Positions 1-7,936 of a stretch of 64,000 bases of DNA are shown piece by piece (within the stretch, counting starts at the first letter, position 1; each line of letters opens with the position of its first letter). Location of the stretch: NCBI GenBank assembly GCA_022822905.1, contig JAJDYE010000041.1, positions 174,219 to 238,218 on the forward strand, written 5' to 3'. Origin of the DNA: Acidimicrobiia bacterium (lineage in GTDB: Bacteria > Actinomycetota > Acidimicrobiia > Acidimicrobiales > Bin134). Under the pieces are notes generated by a model that searched no databases, was not told the DNA's origin, and saw only the letters and a list, made by a program, of their open reading frames with translations. The position numbers and the translations under genes were made by a program.

Positions 1-267
1 CCGCAACAGCTCAGGAGGTGGCGATCCCAGCAGTCGGGCCCACACCTCGGCCGGGCTTCCCGCAGACAGCAGCGCCCGCAGTCGGGCCGGTCCCACTGCG
101 GGCAGAGAGGCCAAGGCCACAAGCCATGCCTCTACCGGCAACTCTCCGGCACCTTCGGCAATGTCCTCCGCGGCGAAGTCCTCCGCGGCCAGGTGCCCAC
201 TGGTGGGCATCGGCGAGTCACCAGGGGTCACCGGCCCAATGCTCGACAAGGCTCGGTCACCGGGCAT
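1..267 (-). CDS. dprA: DNA-processing protein DprA, N-terminal part (runs off window edge)
   Basis: Reverse translation MPGDRALSSIGPVTPG...VEAWLVALASLPAVGPARLRALLSAGSPAEVW; sits directly downstream of comM with start overlapping the comM stop, as is typical. Confidence 0.7.
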   Translation of the reverse strand, partial: MPGDRALSSIGPVTPGDSPMPTSGHLAAEDFAAEDIAEGAGELPVEAWLVALASLPAVGPARLRALLSAGSPAEVWARLLGSPPPELLR

Positions 268-1852
268 TGGCAAGACTCCAGGGATCGTGGGCCACGGTGA
301 CCGGTTCGGTGCGCATGAACAGCGCCTGCGCCACGATGCCCCCAGTGAGCGGGGGTTCCTGCCCAGCCAAGTCGGCCATAGTCAGGGCGACCCGCCGGAC
401 CCGCTGGAACCCTCGAGCGGTGAGACGGCCATCTGCGATGGCGTTGCTGAACAGGCCTTTGGCCTCTGGGTCGAGCGGAGCGAACTCTTCCAAGGCGTCG
501 TCGGGCAATTCGCTGTTGGATGCCACCCCGCGGTCGCGCGCAACCACTCGGACCCGGTCCACCCTGGCCCTCACCTCGGCCGAAGACTCCCCTGGCGGCG
601 CGTCGAACAGGTCGCTGACCTCCGGCCGGCCGACATGGATTCTCAGGTCGAAGCGGTCCAGCAACGGCCCGCTCAACCGCCGGGCATAGCGCAATCGGGC
701 CAGGGGCGTACACCGGCACATGCCGGGCTGTCCCAGTTCCCCGCACGGGCACGGGTTCATCGCCCCCACTAGAAGGAATCGAGCAGGAAACGACGCCACC
801 GCCGAAGCGCGGTTGACTCGGATGACTCCTTCTTCGAGGGGCTGGCGCAGCGCATCCAGAGCCTGGGGACCGAACTCTCCCATCTCATCCAAGAACAGCA
901 CGCCGCCATGGGCGCAGCTGATGGCACCGGGGCGAAGCATCCTGCTCCCGCCCCCTACCAAGGCGATCATCGAAGCAGAGTGATGGGGCGCTTGCCAGGG
1001 AGCTCGCCGTATCAGTCCCGAGGAGGGCAGGTTCAATCCGACGGCCGAGTGCACCATGGTGGCTTCGATGGCAGTGGCCTCGTCTAACGGCGGCAGAAGT
1101 CCGGGAAGCCGCCGGGCCAACATCGTCTTGCCTGCGCCCGGAGGACCGATCATCAACAGGTGATGTCCGCCTGCCGCGGCCACTTCCAAGCCCAAGCGCG
1201 CCATGTGCTGACCTCTCACGTCAGCCAGGTCTGCGATTTCATCCAGCGGATTCGCCGACCCCGGCTCGGGTGGATCAGGCCATGCTTCTTCTCCTCGGAT
1301 TGCCGAGATGAGCTCGCTAAGGGTGGCCGGCGACCGGATCACCGGACCTTTGGCCAAGGCAGCCTCTGCGGCGCTCTCGGGAGCGACTACCACTTTGGCA
1401 GTATTCAAACAGCGAACTTGGGGCAGCACCCCGGGTACCGCTCGAAGCCTGCCATCGAGCCCCAGTTCGGCCAGGAAGGCCGTGTCGGCCAAGCTTTCAG
1501 CAGAAAGCTGTTCATCGGCCACCAACACCCCCATGGCGATGGCCAGATCAAGCCCAGGACCTTCTTTGCGGATCCCCGAAGGGGCCAAGTTGACGGTTAT
1601 CCGCCCCGGTGGCCAATTGACCCCGCTGGAGAGCAGGGCAGCTCGAACCCGATCACGAGCCTCCCGACAAGCGGCATCGGGCAGGCCCACCACGGTGAAC
1701 GTTGGGAGGCCCACGGAGACATGGACCTCCACCGAAACCGGATGTCCGGTGATTCCGGCGAGGACAGAGGCGGGAATGGTGGCAAGCACATTCGGTGCTT
1801 TCTCGAGGACGATTCCTCGTGCCGGGAAGGTGGCCCGAAGCGCTGGCCACAC
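257..1852 (-). CDS. comM: YifB/ComM family Mg-chelatase-like AAA ATPase
   Basis: VEVHVSVGLPTFTVVGLPDAACREARDRVRAAL, Walker A GPPGAGKTMLARRLPGLLPPL, HGGVLFLDEMGEF. Confidence 0.93.
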   Translation of the reverse strand: MWPALRATFPARGIVLEKAPNVLATIPASVLAGITGHPVSVEVHVSVGLPTFTVVGLPDAACREARDRVRAALLSSGVNWPPGRITVNLAPSGIRKEGPGLDLAIAMGVLVADEQLSAESLADTAFLAELGLDGRLRAVPGVLPQVRCLNTAKVVVAPESAAEAALAKGPVIRSPATLSELISAIRGEEAWPDPPEPGSANPLDEIADLADVRGQHMARLGLEVAAAGGHHLLMIGPPGAGKTMLARRLPGLLPPLDEATAIEATMVHSAVGLNLPSSGLIRRAPWQAPHHSASMIALVGGGSRMLRPGAISCAHGGVLFLDEMGEFGPQALDALRQPLEEGVIRVNRASAVASFPARFLLVGAMNPCPCGELGQPGMCRCTPLARLRYARRLSGPLLDRFDLRIHVGRPEVSDLFDAPPGESSAEVRARVDRVRVVARDRGVASNSELPDDALEEFAPLDPEAKGLFSNAIADGRLTARGFQRVRRVALTMADLAGQEPPLTGGIVAQALFMRTEPVTVAHDPWSLANAR

Positions 1853-1962
1853 GCGCTCCCACGACCATACCGGCTTGGGGTGACAACTGCTCCCTCTCGA
1901 CAGGGGAGAGGGGTCGAAAGCCTCTCAGAGGACTTCGTTGATGTCGAAGGGGAGCGATCCCT

Positions 1963-2328
1963 TCAGAGCACCTCATTGATGTAGCGGAGCACCGCGTCGA
2001 TCTCGCCAGCAGTCAAGAGCCCGCCGAAGGCGGGCATGCGATCGCGGCCCTCCGACACCACTGCGACCGCGTCGCCTGGATCGGGATACGCCTGCAACAG
2101 CCGGCCTCCGCTCAACCGCGGACCATTGCGAGTGCCGCCCCCAGAGGCGCCATGACATGACGAGCAGCGATCGCTGTACACCGAACGGCCCTCAACCAAG
2201 ACAGGTTCGGGAGTTCCATCTGGCCCCGCCTCTACTTCAGGTGAAGTGCCCGACACGCAGCCCGCGGCAATGGCAATGCACAGCGATAGTGCAGCCAACC
2301 GGAAACCACGAACTTCCCTGTCTTCCAC
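1963..2328 (-). CDS. c-type cytochrome, probable lipoprotein
   Basis: CSSCH haem-binding motif, downstream RMPAFGG Met-ligand region, lipobox-like IAIAAGC; start taken at GTG of VEDREVRGF (longer ORF reaches 2385). Confidence 0.8.
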   Translation of the reverse strand: MEDREVRGFRLAALSLCIAIAAGCVSGTSPEVEAGPDGTPEPVLVEGRSVYSDRCSSCHGASGGGTRNGPRLSGGRLLQAYPDPGDAVAVVSEGRDRMPAFGGLLTAGEIDAVLRYINEVL

Positions 2329-2350
2329 CCCGGGGACGATACTGAGGGCC

Positions 2351-2461
2351 ATGGGCTTCGACCCCACACGAAAGCAGCGACGCACCCGGTTCGACTACTG
2401 GTATGTGGCCGTCGGGCTGTTGGTTTGCATCGGGCTGATTTTGTGGGCCGTGCTGGGATGA
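2351..2461 (+). CDS. small single-TM protein (36 aa)
   Basis: MGFDPTRKQRRTRFDYWYVAVGLLVCIGLILWAVLG: basic N-terminus plus one TM helix; divergent to the cytochrome gene. Confidence 0.45.
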   Translation: MGFDPTRKQRRTRFDYWYVAVGLLVCIGLILWAVLG

Positions 2462-2468
2462 GGCTGGA

Positions 2469-2813
2469 TTAGAACGCCCCTTCGATCACCCGCAGCTCGC
2501 GGCCCATAACTTCGGCAACGTCGAATCGAAGCTGCACCGGTCCCGAGCGCTCCTGCTCGGCCAACCACTGGACAGCCAACCGGCGTATCCGCCGCTGCTT
2601 CTGCCATCCGACAGCCTCGGCGGGAGAGCCGAAGGCCAGCGACGACCGGGTCTTGACCTCGCACACGGCAACAATCGGCCCCCGCCTCACGATCACATCC
2701 AACTCTCCGTGCCGACACCGCCAGTTGCGCTCGAGAACCTCGAACCCATGGCGGCGATACCATCGAGCCACGCGGTCTTCGCCCCAGCGACCCAGCGCCT
2801 GTCGGTATGCCAT
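2469..2813 (-). CDS. yraN: YraN family (UPF0102) nuclease-like protein
   Basis: GRWGEDRVARWYRRHGFEVLERNWRCRHGELDVIVRRGPIVAVCEVKTRSS. Confidence 0.9.
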   Translation of the reverse strand: MAYRQALGRWGEDRVARWYRRHGFEVLERNWRCRHGELDVIVRRGPIVAVCEVKTRSSLAFGSPAEAVGWQKQRRIRRLAVQWLAEQERSGPVQLRFDVAEVMGRELRVIEGAF

Positions 2814-2858
2814 GCCCCCACGCTAGGAGGCAGGTGTGACAGTTGGATCGGAGGGAGG

Positions 2859-3203
2859 CTAGAAGCGCTTCTCCTTGACCCGGGCGGCCCGGCCGATGCG
2901 ATCGCGCAGGTAGTAGAGCTTGGCCCGGCGCACATCGCCCCGGGTGCCGATCTCGATCTTGGCGATGATGGGTGAGTGAACGGGGAATGTGCGCTCCACT
3001 CCCACACCGAAGCTCACTTTTCGAACGGTGAAGGTCTCCCGGATTCCGCTGCCCTGTCGCCGGATGACCACTCCCTCGAATATCTGGACCCGCTCGCGGT
3101 TGCCCTCCACCACCCGGACATGCACTTTGACTGTGTCGCCGGCACTGAATTCGGGAATGTCGGAGCGTCTTGTGTCGCGATCGACGATGTCGGTGGGATT
3201 CAT
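2859..3203 (-). CDS. rplS: 50S ribosomal protein L19
   Basis: [60 protein letters not shown]. Confidence 0.97.
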   Translation of the reverse strand: MNPTDIVDRDTRRSDIPEFSAGDTVKVHVRVVEGNRERVQIFEGVVIRRQGSGIRETFTVRKVSFGVGVERTFPVHSPIIAKIEIGTRGDVRRAKLYYLRDRIGRAARVKEKRF

Positions 3204-3209
3204 GGCACG

Positions 3210-3258
3210 CCTCTTGTGAGTACTTCAGCGCCCATCTCAAGCTTTGGGGCGCAAGAGG
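3210..3258 (-). promoter_or_regulatory. candidate RBS-sequestering hairpin upstream of rplS
   Basis: On the minus strand CCTCTTG...CAAGAGG (outer) and GCGCCC...GGGCGC (inner); the 3' arm contains AAGAGG ~7 nt upstream of the rplS ATG. Confidence 0.4.
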
Positions 3259-3276
3259 AAATCATACCCGCCTTGA

Positions 3277-3999
3277 TCAAGCGAGGCCGAACTCTTCCAA
3301 AAGCGCCTGCTCCGCGTCGGTCAAACCACCACGGGCATCAATCAGGTCTGGCCGCATGGCCACCGTTCGGGCCAGAGACTGCGCTTTCCGCCAGCGGTCC
3401 ACGCGACCGTGATCTCCCGACCGCAGCACTTCGGGCACCGTCCAGCCCCGAAACTCAGCAGGCCGGGTGTAGTGGGGGTACTCCAACAGACCATCGCTGA
3501 ACGACTCGTCAGCGGCCGACATCTCGTTGCCCAGAACGCCGGGAATCAGCCGGCCCACTGCCTCGATGACCGCCATCGCCCCGACCTCGCCGCCAGCCAG
3601 CACGAAGTCTCCCAAGGACAGCTCCCCGTCCACGAGGTGGTCTCGAACTCTCTGGTCTACCCCCTCATAGCGACCACACAGCAGCGAGAAACCGCCCCCG
3701 GAGACCAGCTCCTGGGCGACGACCTGGTCAAACTGCCGTCCAGCAGGCCCCAGAAGGAACAAGGGTCTAGGCGGGCTGGCCTGCTCTACCGAGTTGAACA
3801 GGGGCTCCGGCATCATCACCATCCCCGCACCGCCGCCGAAGGGGGAATCGTCAACCGAGCGGTGGGGATCGCCCGCGCCCGCTCTGAGGTCATGAACACG
3901 CACTTCAAGCCGGCCCTGATCCACCGCCCTCCCGATCACTCCATAGCCCAAGAACACCTCGAACATTGACGGGAAGATGGTGAAAACGTCGACTCTCAT
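3277..3999 (-). CDS. trmD: tRNA (guanine-N1)-methyltransferase TrmD
   Basis: MRVDVFTIFPSMFEVFLGYGVIGRAVDQG..., LLCGRYEGVDQRV, GDFVLAGGEVGAM. Confidence 0.96.
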   Translation of the reverse strand: MRVDVFTIFPSMFEVFLGYGVIGRAVDQGRLEVRVHDLRAGAGDPHRSVDDSPFGGGAGMVMMPEPLFNSVEQASPPRPLFLLGPAGRQFDQVVAQELVSGGGFSLLCGRYEGVDQRVRDHLVDGELSLGDFVLAGGEVGAMAVIEAVGRLIPGVLGNEMSAADESFSDGLLEYPHYTRPAEFRGWTVPEVLRSGDHGRVDRWRKAQSLARTVAMRPDLIDARGGLTDAEQALLEEFGLA

Positions 4000-4574
4000 A
4001 TCTCGTCGAACAAACCGTCTGGCCCATCCACAATCAATCGATCCCCTGTTTGCTCCAGCAAGAAGGTAAGGGGTACCAAAGCACCGGACTCCAAAACCAG
4101 CAGGTCGCTGGCCGGGTTGGCTTGCACTGCTTCAACCCGGCCTCGCTCTGTACCGTCGGTTTCGCACACTGTCATGCCAATCAGCTCATGGACCCACAGC
4201 TCATCGGGATCGGATAAGGGCTCCGCCTTCAGCAGTAGGCCTCGCAAGGCCTCAGCGGTACTCCGGTCGCTGATCTCGGAGAACTGCACAATCCAGCGCT
4301 GCTGAAAGGGCCGGGCCTCTGCCACGGTGAGCTCACCAAGGTCAGCGCAGAGCACGGCCCCGACTTCCAGTCGCTCAAGGCGGTTGGTCCACAACGAGAC
4401 CACGACCTCTCCCCGGATTCCATGAGCCCGGTCGACGCGGCCGATCTCCAGCAGAAGGAGCGCCTCGGATTGATCAGTCGACGAACTCGACGTCGATGGA
4501 ACTGCGTCCGCACCACTCTGCAGTCGTGCGGAAGGTTGATCAGTCGACGAACTCGACGTCGATGGGACTGCCAT
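3996..4574 (-). CDS. rimM: 16S rRNA processing protein RimM (N-terminus uncertain, internal 22-codon-offset repeat)
   Basis: LLEIGRVDRAHGIRGEVVVSLWTNR...; located between trmD and KH/rpsP. Confidence 0.88.
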   Translation of the reverse strand: MAVPSTSSSSTDQPSARLQSGADAVPSTSSSSTDQSEALLLLEIGRVDRAHGIRGEVVVSLWTNRLERLEVGAVLCADLGELTVAEARPFQQRWIVQFSEISDRSTAEALRGLLLKAEPLSDPDELWVHELIGMTVCETDGTERGRVEAVQANPASDLLVLESGALVPLTFLLEQTGDRLIVDGPDGLFDEI

Positions 4575-4890
4575 CTTTGCTGGCCGCGGCCCGCACGATG
4601 GTTCGAATGGAGTTGGCCACCCGGCCCCTGCGGCCGATGACCCGGCCCATGTCCCCCTCGGCCACTGTGACCTCCAGCGAGACCGAACCCTGTCGTTCGA
4701 CTACTTCCACTTCAACATCGTCGGGGTTCTCCACCACCGACTTGACCAGGAATTCCAGAACGGTTCGAGCAGTGGGGACTTCGATGGTGTTGATGTCGCC
4801 ATCGTCATCGAAATCGTCATCCTCGTATTCGTCGCGGTAGTCGTCGTCCTCGTAGTCCTGGTCTTCGGCTCCAAAGTCGGTGTCGCTCAC
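4540..4890 (-). CDS. KH-domain RNA-binding protein (KhpA-like) with acidic N-terminal extension
   Basis: VVERQGSVSLEVTVAEGDMGRVIGRRGRVANSIRTIVRAAASKDGSPIDVEFVD (GRVIGRRG KH loop). Confidence 0.88.
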   Translation of the reverse strand: MSDTDFGAEDQDYEDDDYRDEYEDDDFDDDGDINTIEVPTARTVLEFLVKSVVENPDDVEVEVVERQGSVSLEVTVAEGDMGRVIGRRGRVANSIRTIVRAAASKDGSPIDVEFVD

Positions 4891-5378
4891 GATTCGCCGT
4901 CCTCGGTTTTTTCGGCGTCCTGTTCAGAGTCTTCGGCTGATTCGGCCTCCGATGCAGTGTCAGCTGCATCCACCGATTCGGTCTCAGAATCCTCAGCCGC
5001 CTCCACTGGCTCGACCTCCGATGCAGCTTCAGCGGGCTCGGCCTCAGCGGGTGCGGCTTCAGAATCCTCCGCCGATGCGGCCTTCGTCACTGTCGTAGGA
5101 GCAATCTTCGGCGGTCCGGCTTCACCGGTGAACTCTTCCCATGCGCCGGAGATGACCAGCAGCTTCTGCACCCGCTCGCTGGGTTGAGCGCCATGGCGAA
5201 GCCAGTGCAACGCCCGCTCATTGTCGATCTCAACCAAGGACGGCTCTTGGCGGGGGTTATAGGTGCCCACAATCTCGATAAATCGCCCATTGCGGGCTTT
5301 GCGGGAATCGGCGGCCACCACACGGTACGTGGGCTGCTTCTTCTTGCCCATCCGCATCAGCCGGAGTCTTACTGCCAC
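4887..5378 (-). CDS. rpsP: 30S ribosomal protein S16 with long acidic C-terminal tail
   Basis: MAVRLRLMRMGKKKQPTYRVVAADSRKARNGRFIEIVGTYNP; ~60-aa Glu/Ala/Asp/Ser-rich tail. Confidence 0.96.
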   Translation of the reverse strand: MAVRLRLMRMGKKKQPTYRVVAADSRKARNGRFIEIVGTYNPRQEPSLVEIDNERALHWLRHGAQPSERVQKLLVISGAWEEFTGEAGPPKIAPTTVTKAASAEDSEAAPAEAEPAEAASEVEPVEAAEDSETESVDAADTASEAESAEDSEQDAEKTEDGES

Positions 5379-5516
5379 AAGCCGGTCAGCCCTTCTGTCT
5401 TCCTGGGTCCATTGGGCGTCCTGAGCCCGATCGTCCCGTCATCAGTGCCAGTGCAAGCACGAACCGGCGCCGACCGCCGGAATGGGAGAACTCTACCCGC
5501 CGAAAATCTCTATGGG

Positions 5517-6947
5517 CTACCTCAGGGAGGAGAGATCGAATTCCCCGTCTTCCAAGCCCGGTAAGGTCAACTTGGACTTGCCCGTCTTCTTCTGCTGGCC
5601 GCCCGGCGGCGTCACACGACTCCCCTTTCGGCCCTTCTTGGGCTTCTTTCGGCCCGAACCGGGGCCTTTGTTCCCCATCCGCTTCATCATCCGCTGCACC
5701 TCGCTGAACTGCCGCAAGAGCTGGGAGACCTCCGAGGGGCGGGTACCTGAACCAGCGGCGATCCTCTGACGGCGTGAACCGTCGATCATCCGGGGCGCGG
5801 CCCGCTCCTCAGGGGTCATCGAGCAGATGATGGCTTCAACTTGGGCGATTCGATCATCCTCGATCTCGGCTTTGCGCAATTCCTGGGGCGCACCGGGAAG
5901 CATCCCCACCAGGTTCTGGAGCGAGCCCATCTTCTTGAGCTGGCGCATCTGCTCCAAGAAGTCCTCCAGGGTGAACTCTCCCTCCAGCAGTTTGGCGGCA
6001 GCCGTCTCGGCTTCGGCCTCCTCATATACCTGTTCGGCCTTCTCGACCAGGGTGAGCACATCGCCCATGCCGAGAATCCGGCTGGCCACCCGGTCAGGAT
6101 GGAACAGCTCGAACTCGTCGATCTTCTCCCCAGTGGAGGAGAAGGCGATGGGCCGGCCGACTACTTCCTTCACCGACAGCGCCGCGCCCCCGCGAGCATC
6201 GCCGTCCACTTTGGTGAGGATCACCCCGTCGAGCTCGAGAGCAGCGTGGAACGACTCGGCAGTAGCCACCGCGTCCTGGCCGGTCATGGCGTCGACCACG
6301 AGGAAGGTGTAGTGGGGATCAATGACGTCGGATATCCGCCCGATCTGGTCCATCATCTCGTCATCGATGGCCAGCCGACCGGCGGTGTCGCAGATCACCA
6401 CGTCCCGGCTGGAAGCCACGGCCTCAGCCACGCCTTGCCGGGCCACAGCAATCGGATCGGAGGGCTCGCTGTACACCGGAACCTCGATGGAAGCCCCCAA
6501 GGTGCGGAGCTGCTCAACCGCGGCAGGCCGCTGCAAGTCGGCCCCCACCAACATGGGGTTGCGGCCCTGCTGTTTGAACCAAGAGGCCAATTTGGCCGCG
6601 TTGGTGGTTTTGCCCGAGCCCTGAAGCCCGGCCAACAGCACCACCGTGGGGGGTTTGGCCGGATGGGAGATCTCCAGCGTCTCACCACCCAAGGCAGCGA
6701 TCAGCTCCTCATGGACGAACTTGATCACCTGCTGAACCGGGTTGAGGGCCTTGTGAACCTCGGCCCCCACGCACCGCTCGCGGACCCGGTCTTGGAAGCC
6801 GCGGACCACGTGGAGGTTGACATCGGCGTCCAACAGAGCCAAGCGGATCTCGCGCAGCACCTCGTCGACATCGCTCTCCCGCAGGGTCCCCAGACCCCGC
6901 ATGCGCTTGAAAATGCCCTCGAACCGGTTGCTCAGCGTGTCGAACAT
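5517..6947 (-). CDS. ffh: Signal recognition particle protein Ffh
   Basis: GLQGSGKTTNAAKLA, VDAMTGQDAV, TKVDGDARGGAALS, M domain with RKKPKKGRKG tail. Confidence 0.97.
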   Translation of the reverse strand: MFDTLSNRFEGIFKRMRGLGTLRESDVDEVLREIRLALLDADVNLHVVRGFQDRVRERCVGAEVHKALNPVQQVIKFVHEELIAALGGETLEISHPAKPPTVVLLAGLQGSGKTTNAAKLASWFKQQGRNPMLVGADLQRPAAVEQLRTLGASIEVPVYSEPSDPIAVARQGVAEAVASSRDVVICDTAGRLAIDDEMMDQIGRISDVIDPHYTFLVVDAMTGQDAVATAESFHAALELDGVILTKVDGDARGGAALSVKEVVGRPIAFSSTGEKIDEFELFHPDRVASRILGMGDVLTLVEKAEQVYEEAEAETAAAKLLEGEFTLEDFLEQMRQLKKMGSLQNLVGMLPGAPQELRKAEIEDDRIAQVEAIICSMTPEERAAPRMIDGSRRQRIAAGSGTRPSEVSQLLRQFSEVQRMMKRMGNKGPGSGRKKPKKGRKGSRVTPPGGQQKKTGKSKLTLPGLEDGEFDLSSLR

Positions 6948-7040
6948 GGGCTGCCCAGACTACGCGCTAGCGGTGCGGGTTGGACATCCGACGGGAAGGG
7001 AAGCGCTAGGAAGTCAGGACCTTGACCAGAAAGGGAAGCG

Positions 7041-7928
7041 CTAGGAAAACAGGGCCTCGACAAACTCGTCGGCGTCGAATTCCACCAAATCGTCGATTCC
7101 CTCCCCCAGACCGACCAGCTTCACCGGGATCTCCAATTCGTCTTGAACCGCCAAAACGATGCCGCCCTTGGCTGACCCGTCAAGCTTGGTGAGCACCACG
7201 CCGGTCAGCTCAGCCGACTCGGTGAAGCGGCGAGCCTGGGCTAGACCGTTCTGGCCGGTGCTGGCGTCGATCACCAACAGCACCTCGGTAACCGTTCCCG
7301 GCCCCTTGCCAGCCACTCGGTAGATCTTGGACAGTTCCTCCATCAAGTTGGTGCGGGTATGCAGACGGCCAGCTGTATCGGCCAGAACCAGTGGCACGCC
7401 GGCCGCCGAGGCGTGTTCGATGGCGTCAAAGATAACCGAGCTGGGATCAGCCCCCTCCGCTCCCCGCACCAGTTGAGCACCCGATCGGTCGGCCCATTGG
7501 CCCAGCTGCTCGGCGGCTGCCGCTCGAAAAGTGTCCCCGGCAGCAAGCACCGCTTTGCGACCGCTTTGCGCCTCTCGAGCAGCCAACTTGCCAATGGTCG
7601 TGGTCTTGCCCACTCCGTTCACTCCCACAAACAACCACACCGCGGGGCTGCCATCGATGCCCAGCTCGAGATCATGGCCCCCCAAGCTCTCGGCCATCTG
7701 GGCCTTGAGCAGGGCCACGAGCTCCTCAGCATCGGTGACCTTCTCGGCCTTGGCCTGCTCCTTCAGCCGATCCAGCAGTGCAGTGGTAGTGCCAACACCG
7801 GCGTCGGCCAGGATCAACGCGTCCTCCAGCTCCTCCCAAGTGTCGTCGTCTACCCCTCGGGAGACCACCGAAGTCAAGAATCCTGAAAACGTCCCCCGAG
7901 CGGTGGTCAACCGATCCCGAAGTCGCAC
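7041..7928 (-). CDS. ftsY: Signal recognition particle receptor FtsY
   Basis: VNGVGKTTTIGKLAAREA, DTFRAAAAEQL, DTAGRLHTRTNLMEEL, TKLDGSAKGGI. Confidence 0.96.
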   Translation of the reverse strand: MRLRDRLTTARGTFSGFLTSVVSRGVDDDTWEELEDALILADAGVGTTTALLDRLKEQAKAEKVTDAEELVALLKAQMAESLGGHDLELGIDGSPAVWLFVGVNGVGKTTTIGKLAAREAQSGRKAVLAAGDTFRAAAAEQLGQWADRSGAQLVRGAEGADPSSVIFDAIEHASAAGVPLVLADTAGRLHTRTNLMEELSKIYRVAGKGPGTVTEVLLVIDASTGQNGLAQARRFTESAELTGVVLTKLDGSAKGGIVLAVQDELEIPVKLVGLGEGIDDLVEFDADEFVEALFS

Positions 7929-7936
7929 CCGTACCC

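Noticed and set aside
2820-2865. Possible further echo of a stop region at rplS (CTTCTAGC vs CTCCTAGC)
   Set aside because: Only ~7/8 nt over a very short window; not distinguishable from chance
5841-7025. 394-aa plus-strand ORF antisense to ffh
   Set aside because: High-GC shadow ORF; the minus-strand frame is unmistakable Ffh and the antisense translation has no recognisable motifs
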